Assembly: GCA_041650595.1 (NCBI GenBank)
Contig: JBAZKW010000009.1
Coordinates: 13,490-77,489, forward strand
Direction: 5' to 3'
Length of the DNA stretch: 64,000 nucleotides
From: CALFCX01 sp041650595
Lineage (GTDB): Bacteria; Margulisbacteria; WOR-1; JAKLHX01
Under the pieces are notes generated by a model. The model was not told the DNA's origin. It made no database searches and saw nothing but the letters and a program-made list of their open reading frames with translations. Shown piece by piece: positions 16,775-26,320 of the stretch (position 1 is its first letter; every line of letters begins with the position of its first letter). Position numbers and translations under genes: made by a program.

Positions 16775-18376
16775 ATGTTATCTGTATCAATACTTCTCGG
16801 ATCGATAGCTCTTTTTATATTGTCTTACTTCACTTATGCCTCGTGGATAGGGAAAAAATTCGATATCGACGACGGAAAACACACTCCTGCCAAGACCAAA
16901 TATGACGGGGTGGATTTTGTCCCTACGCACAAATTCGTTCTGCTGGGGCATCATTTTGCGTCAATAGCCGGGGTAGGGCCTATTATAGGCCCGATACTTG
17001 GGGCGCAGTTCGGATATCTGCCCGTACTGTTATGGATCGTGGTCGGAAGTATATTCTTCGGCGCTGTGCAGGATTTTACTTCTCTGATATTATCCGTCAG
17101 GCATCACGGCAGGACGATAGGCGGAATACTGGAGTCCCTTATAGGGCGGACAGGCAAAAGGGTTTTTCTGGTCTTTACGTGGTTCACATTGATCCTGGTC
17201 ATAGGGGTTTTTTCCATAGTGATCGCCAATACTTTCATGTCCACTCCGCAGGCCGGGACATCTTCCGTCATGTTCATATTCCTGGCGGTCGCGTTCGGAT
17301 ATCTGCTGTACGTCAGGAAGCTTCCCATAATTCCGGTCACATTGCTGTTCGTAGTGTTGTTATTCCTTTCGATCTGGATAGGGATGCTTTTTCCCGTAGC
17401 TCTTTCTTACCGCGTGTGGATGGTGCTCCTTCTGGTTTATGTCGCTGTCGCGTCCGTGACACCTATATGGATCCTGCTCCAGCCAAGAGATTATCTTAAC
17501 TCTTTTCTTTTGTACGCGCTTTTGGGGATAGGGGTCTTTGGCATATTGTTTTACCGTCCGGGCGTGCACCTTGATGCGTTCACCGGCATATACGCGCCAA
17601 ACCTGGGATATATTTTCCCCATATTGTTCGTTACGGTCGCATGCGGGGCCATAAGCGGTTTCCATTCAATAGTTGCATCAGGATCTTCATCGAAACAGAT
17701 AGAGAAAGAATCCGATGCGCAGTTCGTGGGATATGGAGGAATGCTTATCGAGGCCGTCCTTGCTATAGTGGCGCTGACTACGGCTTTTATGATGATGAAA
17801 GGCGAGTATATGGCACTTGTAAAGAATCCTGCTGAAATATTCTCTATCGGGTTCGCCGGCTTTTTCGTGGCTATGGGGTTTTCCGCAGAAGCGGGAAAGA
17901 CCTTCGCTTCCCTGGCGATCGCTTCGTTCGCCCTGACGACCCTGGACACGGCGACAAGGCTGGGCAGGTATACGATGCAGGAATTCTTTGAAGGAAGTTC
18001 CAAGCCGGCTGCTAAATTCCTTATGAACAGGTATGCGGCTACGGTGATCACCGTGTTTGGTGCCTGTCTTTTCGTGTTCAACAGGCATGGGACGATGTCC
18101 ATCTGGCCCATGTTCGGCTCGGCTAACCAGATGCTGGCGGCGCTTGCTCTGATCGCCGTTACTATTTACCTTGCAAAACGCTCGATAGGTAACCTTTTCG
18201 TTAAGATCCCGGCAGTCTTCATGTTCTTTGTTACGGCCACTGCTATAACGCTTCAAATGATAGACAGTTTCAGGAAAGGGAATATCATCCTTTCGGTCAT
18301 TGCGCTGGTGTTGTTGTTGACATCGCTGTACATACCTTTCCTCTATGTCGCGGGACACAAGGATGCCGGCAGTTGA
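16775..18376 (+). CDS. cstA: CstA-family carbon starvation / peptide-pyruvate transporter
   Basis: 533 residues and many membrane helices. The CstA signatures are present: DFVPTHKFVLLGHHFASIAGVGPIIGP-type N-terminus (split here for brevity), SGFHSIVASGSSSKQI and the later TRLGRY and FGSANQMLAALAL motifs. Family members import peptides or pyruvate with ions. At 533 residues it is a shorter form than E. coli CstA (about 700), as is common outside Gammaproteobacteria. It has its own promoter; the downstream lipoprotein gene starts 36 bases later. Confidence 0.92.
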   Translation: MLSVSILLGSIALFILSYFTYASWIGKKFDIDDGKHTPAKTKYDGVDFVPTHKFVLLGHHFASIAGVGPIIGPILGAQFGYLPVLLWIVVGSIFFGAVQDFTSLILSVRHHGRTIGGILESLIGRTGKRVFLVFTWFTLILVIGVFSIVIANTFMSTPQAGTSSVMFIFLAVAFGYLLYVRKLPIIPVTLLFVVLLFLSIWIGMLFPVALSYRVWMVLLLVYVAVASVTPIWILLQPRDYLNSFLLYALLGIGVFGILFYRPGVHLDAFTGIYAPNLGYIFPILFVTVACGAISGFHSIVASGSSSKQIEKESDAQFVGYGGMLIEAVLAIVALTTAFMMMKGEYMALVKNPAEIFSIGFAGFFVAMGFSAEAGKTFASLAIASFALTTLDTATRLGRYTMQEFFEGSSKPAAKFLMNRYAATVITVFGACLFVFNRHGTMSIWPMFGSANQMLAALALIAVTIYLAKRSIGNLFVKIPAVFMFFVTATAITLQMIDSFRKGNIILSVIALVLLLTSLYIPFLYVAGHKDAGS

Positions 18377-18412
18377 TTTTGCATAGCATTTCGTATTAAG
18401 ATTCGTATGTAA

Positions 18413-19174
18413 ATGTCAAAAAAACGATCTTGGCTTTTCAGTCTCTTTGTTATATTCATCTGTGCTTTTTCTCTCATAAATACCGGCTGCGGCAATTTGT
18501 TCCGTTCGCAGGCGACAAAACCGTTCTTTACCGATCCTCTGGTAAAGATCTCTCAGACGGAATCTGCGGATTTCATGGACCGTTTGGCATACGAAGCGAG
18601 CCTGCTTGAACCAGCAGTGCTTTGTCCCGGAACGCAAGTCTATATGGGATACTGGTCGTATTATCCCAACAGGGCAAGCCTCATCAGGGTCCTTGACTCG
18701 ATAAACACCGCATCAGCTGCCGACAGAGCTATATGGGATGAAGGGGTCACAACTTCTGCTTCAAAGCAATATCCCTCTTACATACAAATGAACGATGAAT
18801 TCTGGTATGAGAGAGGAAATGCCGTGGCCGGTATAGTGACGCTTACTATAGAAGGGGTAACTTACACATATACGGATCCCTATCCCACGACATTCCAGCA
18901 GGCCGACACAATATGGGGTCAGTATTCGCAAAGATACGCGGAAATGGCCGCTTTGATACGCAGGCAGACAGGGATCACTCCTGAAGCCTTGTGTTTTGTT
19001 CAGAATGCCAGATCGAACCGCATCTTTTATTCTTTTGAACTGCCAAAACTGGTTTCGCTTGAAGCGACGGGTGATGTCAGGGTATTCTTTGCGGTTACTT
19101 CAGAAGCCGACTGGAACAATCCGTCGGATTGGGTGGAGGGAACAAAAAATGCGCCGGTCCCTGTTGCGCCGTAG
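18413..19174 (+). CDS. Uncharacterised lipoprotein
   Basis: 253 residues. A basic start (MSKKRS), a hydrophobic helix and a lipobox ending at Cys26 (LINTGC) mark it as a lipoprotein. The mature part is rich in aromatic residues and has no motif I recognise; a central segment (WYERGNAVAGIVTLTIEGVT) looks beta-rich. It lies 36 bases after cstA and directly before the AsmA-like gene, and the three may be cotranscribed. No weak-start problem: the only alternative ATG lies inside the mature protein. Confidence 0.75.
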   Translation: MSKKRSWLFSLFVIFICAFSLINTGCGNLFRSQATKPFFTDPLVKISQTESADFMDRLAYEASLLEPAVLCPGTQVYMGYWSYYPNRASLIRVLDSINTASAADRAIWDEGVTTSASKQYPSYIQMNDEFWYERGNAVAGIVTLTIEGVTYTYTDPYPTTFQQADTIWGQYSQRYAEMAALIRRQTGITPEALCFVQNARSNRIFYSFELPKLVSLEATGDVRVFFAVTSEADWNNPSDWVEGTKNAPVPVAP

Positions 19175-19179
19175 GTAAT

Positions 19180-21360
19180 ATGATTAAGCCGGATATGAAG
19201 AATATATCAAAGATCCTGTTTTTATCACTTGCTACCGCCATTGTACTGGCAGTATCCGCATATTTTGCAGCGGCCAATTACTTCATCCCTTCCGTGATGG
19301 CCCCGTGGATCGTGGGCTCGATCAACGACTCTTTTAAAGGTGCAGCTGTCCTAAAGATCGGCAGCGTCACTTTTAACATCTCAAAAGGCATTTATTTAAA
19401 GGATGTCGACCTTTCGACAAAGACCGGCAGGATATTCATCGCCAGGGATGTTGATATCGACCTTGACCTGGCCGCGCTCATAAAAAAAGAGCTGAAGATA
19501 AAAGAGCTCAGGGTGGCCGGGACGGAGCTGAACATCTCAAGGGACAGGAAAGGACGATGGAACTTTTCGCCTCTGGTCCAAACCTCCGAAGCAGGCGGCG
19601 GTGAGCAGCGGCAGAGAATGGTCTTTAGGACGGTCGTATTTTCTGATTCGGTCATCCGGTTCTCGGACCGTATGCAAAAGCGCAATTCTATCGAGCGCAG
19701 GTTCGTCAACGGAAAGGTCAGGATCGAGAACGTGGACGACAATATATTCCTCGCGAGGATATCGACAAGTGATCCTGAAGTGTCTAATGAATCGATTTCT
19801 GCCGATCTTAGATACGATGCGGCAAAAGGTTCCTACTCTGGCAGGGTCAAAGCCAACACAAGATATCTTGACAGATATTGGACGTACTATCTCGATGATA
19901 TGTTCTTCCCCTGGCACTTTAAAGCGAAAGATCTCGGCGTTGAAGGGACTTTTTCGGTGATAAAGGACTCCGTAGACATCGATGCCGGATATACGGTAAA
20001 GAAGGGCGTTTTGCGCTACGGCACGATAGAAGCGCGCGCCGACGCGGTGATCGAACAAAAACTCGAGATCGTGGAAGGCGATATTTCAAAAGACAAAAGC
20101 ACCCTGAAGGCCGAGTTCAGGGACGTTTCTATCCCGGTATCGGGAGATGTCCTCAAGTTCAAAGGGTTGACTTGCGTTGCGTCCGTAACGGACAAGGAAA
20201 TAGTATTTAAGAAGATACACGGCACCATAGGCGGCAAGGGTTTTGGCCTTTCGGGAAGATATACTTTCAATTACCCTAGGAACATCTATCTCCAGGGCAA
20301 ATACGGCGATGCTTACGGCATACTGGGCGTGCGGCTTTTGTCGGAGAATACCGCCGAGGCCGAGCTGAAAGGCAAGACCAAAGGCGCGGCGTTCGAGATC
20401 CATGCGAGCGTTCCGGACATAAAAAAACTACTGGCCGAGATCAGGATGAAAGCGGTGATCTCCCTGCCGGCGTCGGGAGAGACCATTCAGGCAAGCCTGC
20501 AGATAGGCGAGTACGATGTTAAGGTGCGGGTTGATTTTTCATGCGGTTTCAGGGGATATCTAAAAGATGTTTCCACGTTGAACGGGGATGCCGATGTGAA
20601 TGTGGCTTACCTGTCGGGACTGAGCCCGGATGTCGGGCGCGTTAACTTCAAAATGAAAGTGGTGGACGGGATCTTCGAAGGCTCTTTTCCCAGGACGCCT
20701 TTTTACGGAGGCGCGATATACGGGCAGGCCAGGACGGACATCAAGAAATGGGGGGTCGAGATCCATGTCGATGATTTTGATCTCTCGGATTTTTCGAGGA
20801 TATCCCCGAAATATAAGAACCTGAAAGGGAACTTTGACGGCAGCCTTGTCTGCGTCGCGGACTGGGACGATTTTGCAACCGCAAGAGGAGGCGGGTATGT
20901 GGACCTGGAAAAAGCCAATCTCCGCAATGTTCCCATCTTTTCCAATACGGAAGCCGGTATCGCAAGCCTTGAGGCCGGTTTTGAGATGCCGGAGATAGAG
21001 AGCATCAACGGCAATTTTGAGATCAGCGACGAAAAAATAACTCTTCAGAACATGCTATGCAAAGCATACAGGTTGAACCTTTATCTTGCCGGATATATAG
21101 ATTTTGGCGGGAACACTTTTGTCACCGCGGGCATAAGGTTCATCGCGGGGTTCTGGAAGACCGTGAGGCAGGTCCTTCTGCCTTTCACGATACCTTTTGA
21201 TATCGCGGCAAGCTCCGTCAAGATAAGTATCACCGGAAAATGGCCTGCCCTGAACCAGTCGACATCCATCAAGGACCTGCAGTGGCTAAATGAGTTCTTC
21301 GATGAAGATGTAAAGCCCGATCCTCAAAAATACAAGCTGGAAGATTTTTGGGGGAATTGA
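19180..21360 (+). CDS. AsmA-family/DUF748-like envelope protein
   Basis: About 726 residues from the ATG at 19180; the open frame extends back to 19129 inside the lipoprotein gene, and an ATG at 19195 is also possible. One N-terminal membrane anchor (residues about 10-32) is followed by a long periplasmic beta-rich region with typical AsmA features: KIGSVTFNISKGIYLKDVDLS near the start and repeated amphipathic strands. AsmA-like proteins bridge the inner and outer membranes and are linked to phospholipid transport or outer-membrane assembly. This supports a diderm host. The exact subfamily is uncertain. Confidence 0.78.
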   Translation: MIKPDMKNISKILFLSLATAIVLAVSAYFAAANYFIPSVMAPWIVGSINDSFKGAAVLKIGSVTFNISKGIYLKDVDLSTKTGRIFIARDVDIDLDLAALIKKELKIKELRVAGTELNISRDRKGRWNFSPLVQTSEAGGGEQRQRMVFRTVVFSDSVIRFSDRMQKRNSIERRFVNGKVRIENVDDNIFLARISTSDPEVSNESISADLRYDAAKGSYSGRVKANTRYLDRYWTYYLDDMFFPWHFKAKDLGVEGTFSVIKDSVDIDAGYTVKKGVLRYGTIEARADAVIEQKLEIVEGDISKDKSTLKAEFRDVSIPVSGDVLKFKGLTCVASVTDKEIVFKKIHGTIGGKGFGLSGRYTFNYPRNIYLQGKYGDAYGILGVRLLSENTAEAELKGKTKGAAFEIHASVPDIKKLLAEIRMKAVISLPASGETIQASLQIGEYDVKVRVDFSCGFRGYLKDVSTLNGDADVNVAYLSGLSPDVGRVNFKMKVVDGIFEGSFPRTPFYGGAIYGQARTDIKKWGVEIHVDDFDLSDFSRISPKYKNLKGNFDGSLVCVADWDDFATARGGGYVDLEKANLRNVPIFSNTEAGIASLEAGFEMPEIESINGNFEISDEKITLQNMLCKAYRLNLYLAGYIDFGGNTFVTAGIRFIAGFWKTVRQVLLPFTIPFDIAASSVKISITGKWPALNQSTSIKDLQWLNEFFDEDVKPDPQKYKLEDFWGN

Positions 21361-21416
21361 TTGACATGACAAGGATGTCCTCGATTATCTTTTGAGCTCC
21401 CGCGCATATTTAAGAT

Positions 21417-22409
21417 CTATTTTTTCTGAGCTATAAAGCCTTCGTAATCAGCGGTCACTTCCGCTAATAGCGATTTGAAAGCCCTGCCGTAATCTACATA
21501 AGAATCATATGCAGCCTTTTCGGTTTTTGCTACTATTCCCAAATGTATTTTATCCGCTACATGAGGTTCCATTGATAAACCGCCGTTGTACCCGCGGAGC
21601 ATCAGTTGAAACAATATTTCCCTGATCTTGGCGCTGCCTTGGCCCGCAAGCGTATAGATTTCCGTATCCGGTTGATAGACCGTGGCATAGCAGTCTTTTA
21701 TATGGACGAACCGCGTATACATCATCGTCTCCAACAAAAATTGGACGGGGTCCTGTAGGTGAGGGATACAATTCCCGGAATCGAAAATGAGACCGAAATT
21801 AGGCGAATCCATTTGTTCAACGAGCCTTAACGCGTTCTCGGCCGATCTTCCTCCGAACCCGGTGCAGTTTTCCTGAAGCAACACGACCCCGCCTTTTTCC
21901 GCGATATCGACCAGGTTGCGCATGCGGCTAAATACAAGAGGAGCGGCTTCATTTTGCTGCATGTCGGCCGGTGTTTTCCATGACATGACCCTTATCCATT
22001 CAGTCCCGAGTGCTTTCATTCTTGGTATTGCTCTTTGTAACTCGTCGATATCAACTCCTAACGGATCGGTCAAGTTCCTTGTCCAATTTGCAATTGAAGA
22101 TTCAAAACAGCTGACAACAAGGTCGGCTTCATTGACAGCCCGCTCCACTTTTCCAAATGCCGCATCATCTATTGCGACAACATTTTTAGGTTTACCGTCT
22201 GAGTCTACTGCCATTCGAAGATCCATATGTCGAAGGCCCAACACTTGGTGAGCTTCGATCTGTCCATGTATGTCTTTGCCCTTTGTCGCTTCATCCGGCA
22301 TACCCGTAAGGCACATCCCTGTTCCCTGCGAACCACGCAGCTGCACCAGTTTCCTTATGAACTGTCCCGTCTTTGGTCCTGATTCATGAATCGTCATTAG
22401 TGCGCGCAT
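21417..22409 (-). CDS. Xylose isomerase-like TIM-barrel protein (sugar phosphate isomerase/epimerase family)
   Basis: 330 residues. The divalent-metal ligands of the AP-endonuclease-2/xylose isomerase fold are visible as Glu in LLQENCTG, Asp in LIFDSGNC, His in RFVHIKD and Glu in LSMEPH. Members isomerise or epimerise sugars or inosose compounds; the substrate here is unknown. AAGGAG lies 10 bases before the ATG at 22409. It stands alone between AsmA and the serine hydrolase with no metabolic neighbours to help. Confidence 0.83.
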   Translation of the reverse strand: MRALMTIHESGPKTGQFIRKLVQLRGSQGTGMCLTGMPDEATKGKDIHGQIEAHQVLGLRHMDLRMAVDSDGKPKNVVAIDDAAFGKVERAVNEADLVVSCFESSIANWTRNLTDPLGVDIDELQRAIPRMKALGTEWIRVMSWKTPADMQQNEAAPLVFSRMRNLVDIAEKGGVVLLQENCTGFGGRSAENALRLVEQMDSPNFGLIFDSGNCIPHLQDPVQFLLETMMYTRFVHIKDCYATVYQPDTEIYTLAGQGSAKIREILFQLMLRGYNGGLSMEPHVADKIHLGIVAKTEKAAYDSYVDYGRAFKSLLAEVTADYEGFIAQKK

Positions 22410-22536
22410 TTTTTTCTGTCTCCTTTTAATAAATTTCGCTCAAACCTATATCGACCGCCTTTTTTAAAAATTTCACATAAAATTGTAGACAAACAACTGC
22501 CATAACAGGCCAAAAAAAATGGGTCACGAAACAATC

Positions 22537-22545
22537 TGTTATAAT
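22537..22545 (+). promoter_or_regulatory. Extended -10 promoter placed 6 bases before the serine hydrolase ATG
   Basis: TGTTATAAT ends at 22545, then 6 bases, then ATG at 22552. There is no room for a ribosome-binding site after a normal transcription start, so a leaderless mRNA is implied. No -35 match. Confidence 0.65.
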
Positions 22546-22551
22546 TCAATT

Positions 22552-23754
22552 ATGAAAAAAAGTTATATTGTCTGCGGGATCATCGCTTCGCTCGCTTTTG
22601 CTTATCTTAATCTGGGATGCTCAGGGTCTAACAAGGCCGACCTGAGCGATCAGAAGCTTAATGATATGGTAAAAGCAAGATGGTCTTCTTACATCACAGC
22701 CCATCCGAGCTGGGAAGGCGAAGTGTACATATATATAATGACGCCCAAAGGCAATTACTTCTCTTCCAGCGATCCGGGCAACGGCAACAAAAGCAATGTG
22801 CATTTCCGCGGAGCAAGCTGTACGAAGATGTTCACCGCCGCGGGTATCATGCTGCTCCACCAGCAGGGCAAGCTCAACATCAACGACAAGATAACCGCGC
22901 TGATACCGGGTTCCACTGAACCGTATGTGCCAAATACCGCGGATTACAACATCCCGAACAAAGGCGATATCACGATCAAGATGGTGCTCAGCCACAGGGC
23001 GGGTATATGGGACGTGTCCAATTCCGCGATCCCCGCTACCGCGGAAGCGCCGTATAAAGGCCAGAGTTATATAAGCTATGTAGAGGACACCGACCCGACG
23101 CATACGTTCACGTTCGACGAACTGGTAGGGGTCGTGGCATCCAATCACCTGAGCTATTTTAAGCCTGACACGTCCTACCACTACAGCGATACGGGCTATT
23201 CGCTGCTCGGCAAGATCATCGAAAGGGTGTCCGGTAAAAGATACGACCAGTTCATCACGGAGAACCTGACGCTCCCGAACGGTATTGCGCAGACATCGTT
23301 CCCGTATCTTGGCAACGACAACGCCATCCCTTCTCCTTCGGTTGAAGGCTATTCATATTTTAAAGGCAAAGCCTACGACTCTACGCAGGATAATATGACC
23401 CCACATATAGCCGAGGGGAATGTCATTACGACACTTTCAGATCTCGGTAACTGGACAAGGAAATTGTTCAGGGGTGAAGCCGGACCAAACGCCGCGACAG
23501 TCACGATGATGAAAGAGGGGACAGATAAAGGCGCTTACGGGCTTGGGCTGTCTTATGTAAAAGGCCTGGGATTTGGCCACGACGGCGGCCATGCCGGTTA
23601 TGCAACAGTCGCCAAATACGATCCCACTCAGGACGTGACCGTCATCATCTCCGCCGGCGCGATCAGTTTTGATGATATTTATAATTACTACGAGTATTTA
23701 CACAACATTGGACGCGAAGCTAAGAATATATTGGGGTATGGGATGGGGGAGTAG
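22552..23754 (+). CDS. Beta-lactamase-like serine hydrolase lipoprotein (class C / DD-peptidase fold)
   Basis: 400 residues from the ATG at 22552. The open frame to 22519 crosses the promoter. A lipobox ends in LNLGC, so the protein is lipid-anchored. The active-site triad motifs are SCTK (SxxK), YSD (YxN/D, in HYSDTGYSLLG) and HDG (in GHDGGHAGY). These proteins are DD-carboxypeptidases, esterases or peptidases; true beta-lactamase activity is not implied. It is monocistronic and leaderless in appearance. Confidence 0.88.
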   Translation: MKKSYIVCGIIASLAFAYLNLGCSGSNKADLSDQKLNDMVKARWSSYITAHPSWEGEVYIYIMTPKGNYFSSSDPGNGNKSNVHFRGASCTKMFTAAGIMLLHQQGKLNINDKITALIPGSTEPYVPNTADYNIPNKGDITIKMVLSHRAGIWDVSNSAIPATAEAPYKGQSYISYVEDTDPTHTFTFDELVGVVASNHLSYFKPDTSYHYSDTGYSLLGKIIERVSGKRYDQFITENLTLPNGIAQTSFPYLGNDNAIPSPSVEGYSYFKGKAYDSTQDNMTPHIAEGNVITTLSDLGNWTRKLFRGEAGPNAATVTMMKEGTDKGAYGLGLSYVKGLGFGHDGGHAGYATVAKYDPTQDVTVIISAGAISFDDIYNYYEYLHNIGREAKNILGYGMGE

Positions 23755-23773
23755 GAAGATAATATTGCCCTTG

Positions 23774-24340
23774 TTATTCGATAATTGCATCTCTGTTTTT
23801 AATAATTTCGTCCTCTATGCTTTTTGGAAGAAATGCAACCTTATGGAAAAAATAGCTATAGATAAATAAGCACAATATAACAACAAAGGCATACATAATT
23901 AAACAACATAATTTGCCAGAAATGTTAAGAATGTTTAGCCTCCATAAAAACATGCCTGAAATAGACAAAAGAACGATATTAATTGAGACGAAAATAAGCA
24001 TTAAGACCCATTTATTCAATCCCTTCCAGTGTTGATATTGTATTCCATCGTATTCCGTCAATTGAGTTCTCATATAAATATTTTTCTCGATAAAATGATG
24101 GATTTGCTCAACAGCATTTAACTTCGCGATATATATTCCAATTGAGCTGATAACTATGCATAAGCAAAACGACCCCAAAAATCGAAATAAATCACTTTTT
24201 ATTTGATAGAGAAACCAAATAGATGTTCCAAAGATAGCAATTGTAAAGTTAAGCATTGAGAATTCTCTTGATCGGCAATTCTCTGTTACTTTAATTGTTG
24301 TTTTGTATCTCTCAAGCCAAAAATCATTTCTATCTATCAT
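23774..24340 (-). CDS. Unknown four-helix membrane protein in AT-rich cassette
   Basis: 188 residues. A charged N-terminus (DRNDFWLERYKTTIK) precedes two hydrophobic helices (about 29-46 and 50-70), a polar central stretch and two more helices (about 110-135 and 142-166), with an acidic C-terminal tail. I do not recognise the family; the short soluble N-terminal part before a paired-helix membrane unit recalls SLATT-like or other 2TM accessory proteins, but this is weak. Base composition is visibly richer in A and T than the genes on either side. It is followed upstream by another unknown membrane gene in the same orientation. Confidence 0.65.
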   Translation of the reverse strand: MIDRNDFWLERYKTTIKVTENCRSREFSMLNFTIAIFGTSIWFLYQIKSDLFRFLGSFCLCIVISSIGIYIAKLNAVEQIHHFIEKNIYMRTQLTEYDGIQYQHWKGLNKWVLMLIFVSINIVLLSISGMFLWRLNILNISGKLCCLIMYAFVVILCLFIYSYFFHKVAFLPKSIEDEIIKNRDAIIE

Positions 24341-24410
24341 CGCAACCTCCAGTTGTTAGTATAAGGTTTGTACATGCCTTCTCTGTGGATAACAAACAGA
24401 ATATTTATTA

Positions 24411-25427
24411 TTAGTCCTTCCTTTGACCAATTGTTGTTATTATTTCTTGTACAGGACCGATTTCTCTAAATTTATCAATATAACCAATTGGTAGGTGTTT
24501 AAACATGGCTTCTGTTCCTTGTTTTATGATTTGCGTCTTTACTTCAGGATCAATATCTTTTGATAAAAAGTTTTCTAAGGTCTCGCTAACATTCTTTCTG
24601 TGCTTGTTGATAACGGAAAGGTTTGAATTTATTACAAAATTTCTTGTGGAGAAGGCGAGTCCATAAGAAAGAATGGTTAGGAGTGCGCCCCAAATGAAAG
24701 CGTACTCAATATTAAATATCTCTCGTGGCGACAAGTGAGGCCACTGATTCACCTTATTTGTAATAAATAAGACAATGTACATTGTCAGATTTGCAAGTAT
24801 TAAACCTAATAATACCCAGAATGCTATTGTTCTGCCTTTTAGCCATTTTTTTGATTCACTATCGTTTTCTTTGTATTGGCTTTCAAAATGCTTGCCAAAG
24901 GTGATTGCCGCGACTTCTCCTTTTGTAGACTCAATTTTTGATTTTTGAGTTTGCAATGCTTTGAGTTCTTCCCTCATTTTTGATGACAAATCTTTGTATT
25001 CCTTTTCTGCTTGAATTGCTGCCTTTTGTTGTTTCTCAAGTTCTTGTAAATCGGCGCTTTTTCGAGCTGCTTGTTGTCGCAAATATACAAGATTGATTTT
25101 AGTGTCTTGCATGGCAACTTCATAAAGGCGTTGTATCTCATTCTCTATTTGATCATGTTCAGGCCCAGAATTAGATTGTCTAAGATCAAAGGAGTTCACT
25201 CTATTTAGGTAGGTAACAAATTTATGGCGTAAGTTGTTAATTATTGTGATTTCTGGTCCGGAAAGGTTCTCTTTGTATTGCAAATCATCAAACTCAACAA
25301 AAAGACTTTGAAGCATCTCAAGATAGTTAAGGCTTTTTGTAAATTTTAATGCCCCATAATCATCTTTTAGTGCTACGGTTTTAATATCTAATGTTCTTAT
25401 TTCCTCTGGATTGATTTGTCCCGCCAT
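24411..25427 (-). CDS. Unknown coiled-coil protein with two membrane helices, AT-rich
   Basis: 338 residues: a helical N-terminal region, a long coiled coil (about residues 105-170, rich in Gln, Lys and Glu), two hydrophobic helices (about 205-230 and 250-270) and a helical C-terminal domain. No catalytic motif is visible and I do not recognise the family. Codon use and base composition match the neighbouring 23774-24340 gene and differ from the rest of the window, suggesting the two arrived together. The pair is flanked on one side by a block of strong hairpins and an ORF6N (phage-antirepressor-like) gene. A membrane effector or sensor role is conceivable but unproven. Confidence 0.62.
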   Translation of the reverse strand: MAGQINPEEIRTLDIKTVALKDDYGALKFTKSLNYLEMLQSLFVEFDDLQYKENLSGPEITIINNLRHKFVTYLNRVNSFDLRQSNSGPEHDQIENEIQRLYEVAMQDTKINLVYLRQQAARKSADLQELEKQQKAAIQAEKEYKDLSSKMREELKALQTQKSKIESTKGEVAAITFGKHFESQYKENDSESKKWLKGRTIAFWVLLGLILANLTMYIVLFITNKVNQWPHLSPREIFNIEYAFIWGALLTILSYGLAFSTRNFVINSNLSVINKHRKNVSETLENFLSKDIDPEVKTQIIKQGTEAMFKHLPIGYIDKFREIGPVQEIITTIGQRKD

Positions 25428-25594
25428 CTTTATGCCCCCTTAATATCCCTTGTATCTGCTTTTATGGAATAGGTCCAGTATCATGTTAGACATTATACAC
25501 CTAAATATATTTCCCCTCCTTGCGCGCATCTGTTTGACGAGCAGGCGCCGAGCGTAGCGAAGGCGAATTGCGAGGAGTTATGCGCGCTGGGATC

Positions 25595-25718
25595 GTTAAG
25601 GGCAAAGCCCTTAACTGCCCTTTCTTTTCTCTCCACTTTTCTTTGGGCACGCAAAGAAAAGTGGAGTTCGAGCTGCCGGGCAGCCGGCAAGAGAATAAAG
25701 GGCCGCCAGGCCCTTTAT
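25595..25718. repeat. Block of four strong hairpins
   Basis: Within 124 bases: a 9-bp stem with AAA loop (25595-25615), a perfect 15-bp stem with 6-base loop (25631-25666, arm CTCCACTTTTCTTTG), a GC-rich small hairpin (25672-25684, alternative pairing to 25689) and a perfect 10-bp stem with GCCA loop (25695-25718, arm ATAAAGGGCC). They fill the divergent space between the AT-rich pair and the ORF6N gene. They may be structured leader RNA, terminators or remnants of a mobile element. The 343-base gap holds no other gene that I can support. Confidence 0.8.
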
Positions 25719-25771
25719 ATGGCGTAATAATTGCTATAAGCATATAAAACGATCCAAGGAGATATCGTTAT

Positions 25772-26317
25772 ATGGTTAAAAGTGCCGAAAAAAGCAACAG
25801 TCAGGATATCCTCTCCGTTGAGAGACTGATATATGTAATAAGAGGGCAAAAGGTGATAATAGATAAAGATCTGGCAATCCTATATGGGGTATCCACCGGG
25901 CGGTTGAACGAACAGGTTAAAAGGAACATAAAGAGGTTCCCTGATGATTTTATGTTCCGGCTTACAAGGGAAGAATATAATGTTCTGCGGACTTCCATGC
26001 CAAACTTGATATCGCAAAATGCGATGTCAAGTTATGGGGGCAGGCGACATATTCCGCTGGTGTTCACGGAACAAGGTATTGCAATGCTTTCCGGGATATT
26101 GAACAGTGACCGCGCGATCCTGGTCAATATCGCTATAATGCGAGCGTTCGTAAAGATCAGGCAGATGATCGCTTTCAATAAAGACCTGGCTCAAAAGTTG
26201 TCAGAGATCGAGCATAAGTTGGGCCAACACGATCAGGACATCATCAGTCTCTTTGGCGCGATAACCAAGATAATGAGGGACGAAAGCAAGCCAAAGAACA
26301 AATTTGGGTTTGTGTAA
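25772..26317 (+). CDS. ORF6N-domain protein (phage antirepressor-like)
   Basis: 181 residues. The N-terminal ORF6N domain is clear: IRGQKVIIDKDLAILYGV, RFPDDFMFRLT and LVFTEQGIAMLSGIL, ending with a short helical C-terminus that contains KLSEIEHKLGQHDQDI. The domain is a DNA-binding module found in phage antirepressors and widely in bacterial genomes with uncertain roles. It is flanked on both sides by hairpins, and no other phage gene is near. Its base composition is like the main genome rather than the AT-rich pair. Confidence 0.88.
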   Translation: MVKSAEKSNSQDILSVERLIYVIRGQKVIIDKDLAILYGVSTGRLNEQVKRNIKRFPDDFMFRLTREEYNVLRTSMPNLISQNAMSSYGGRRHIPLVFTEQGIAMLSGILNSDRAILVNIAIMRAFVKIRQMIAFNKDLAQKLSEIEHKLGQHDQDIISLFGAITKIMRDESKPKNKFGFV

Positions 26318-26320
26318 ATG

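Noticed and set aside
22519..22551. Longer N-terminus for the serine hydrolase from ATG 22519
   Set aside because: It crosses the extended -10 box, and the lipoprotein signal begins properly at 22552.
23774..26317. Prophage
   Set aside because: Only the ORF6N gene has phage flavour; no integrase, capsid, terminase or lysis gene is present.
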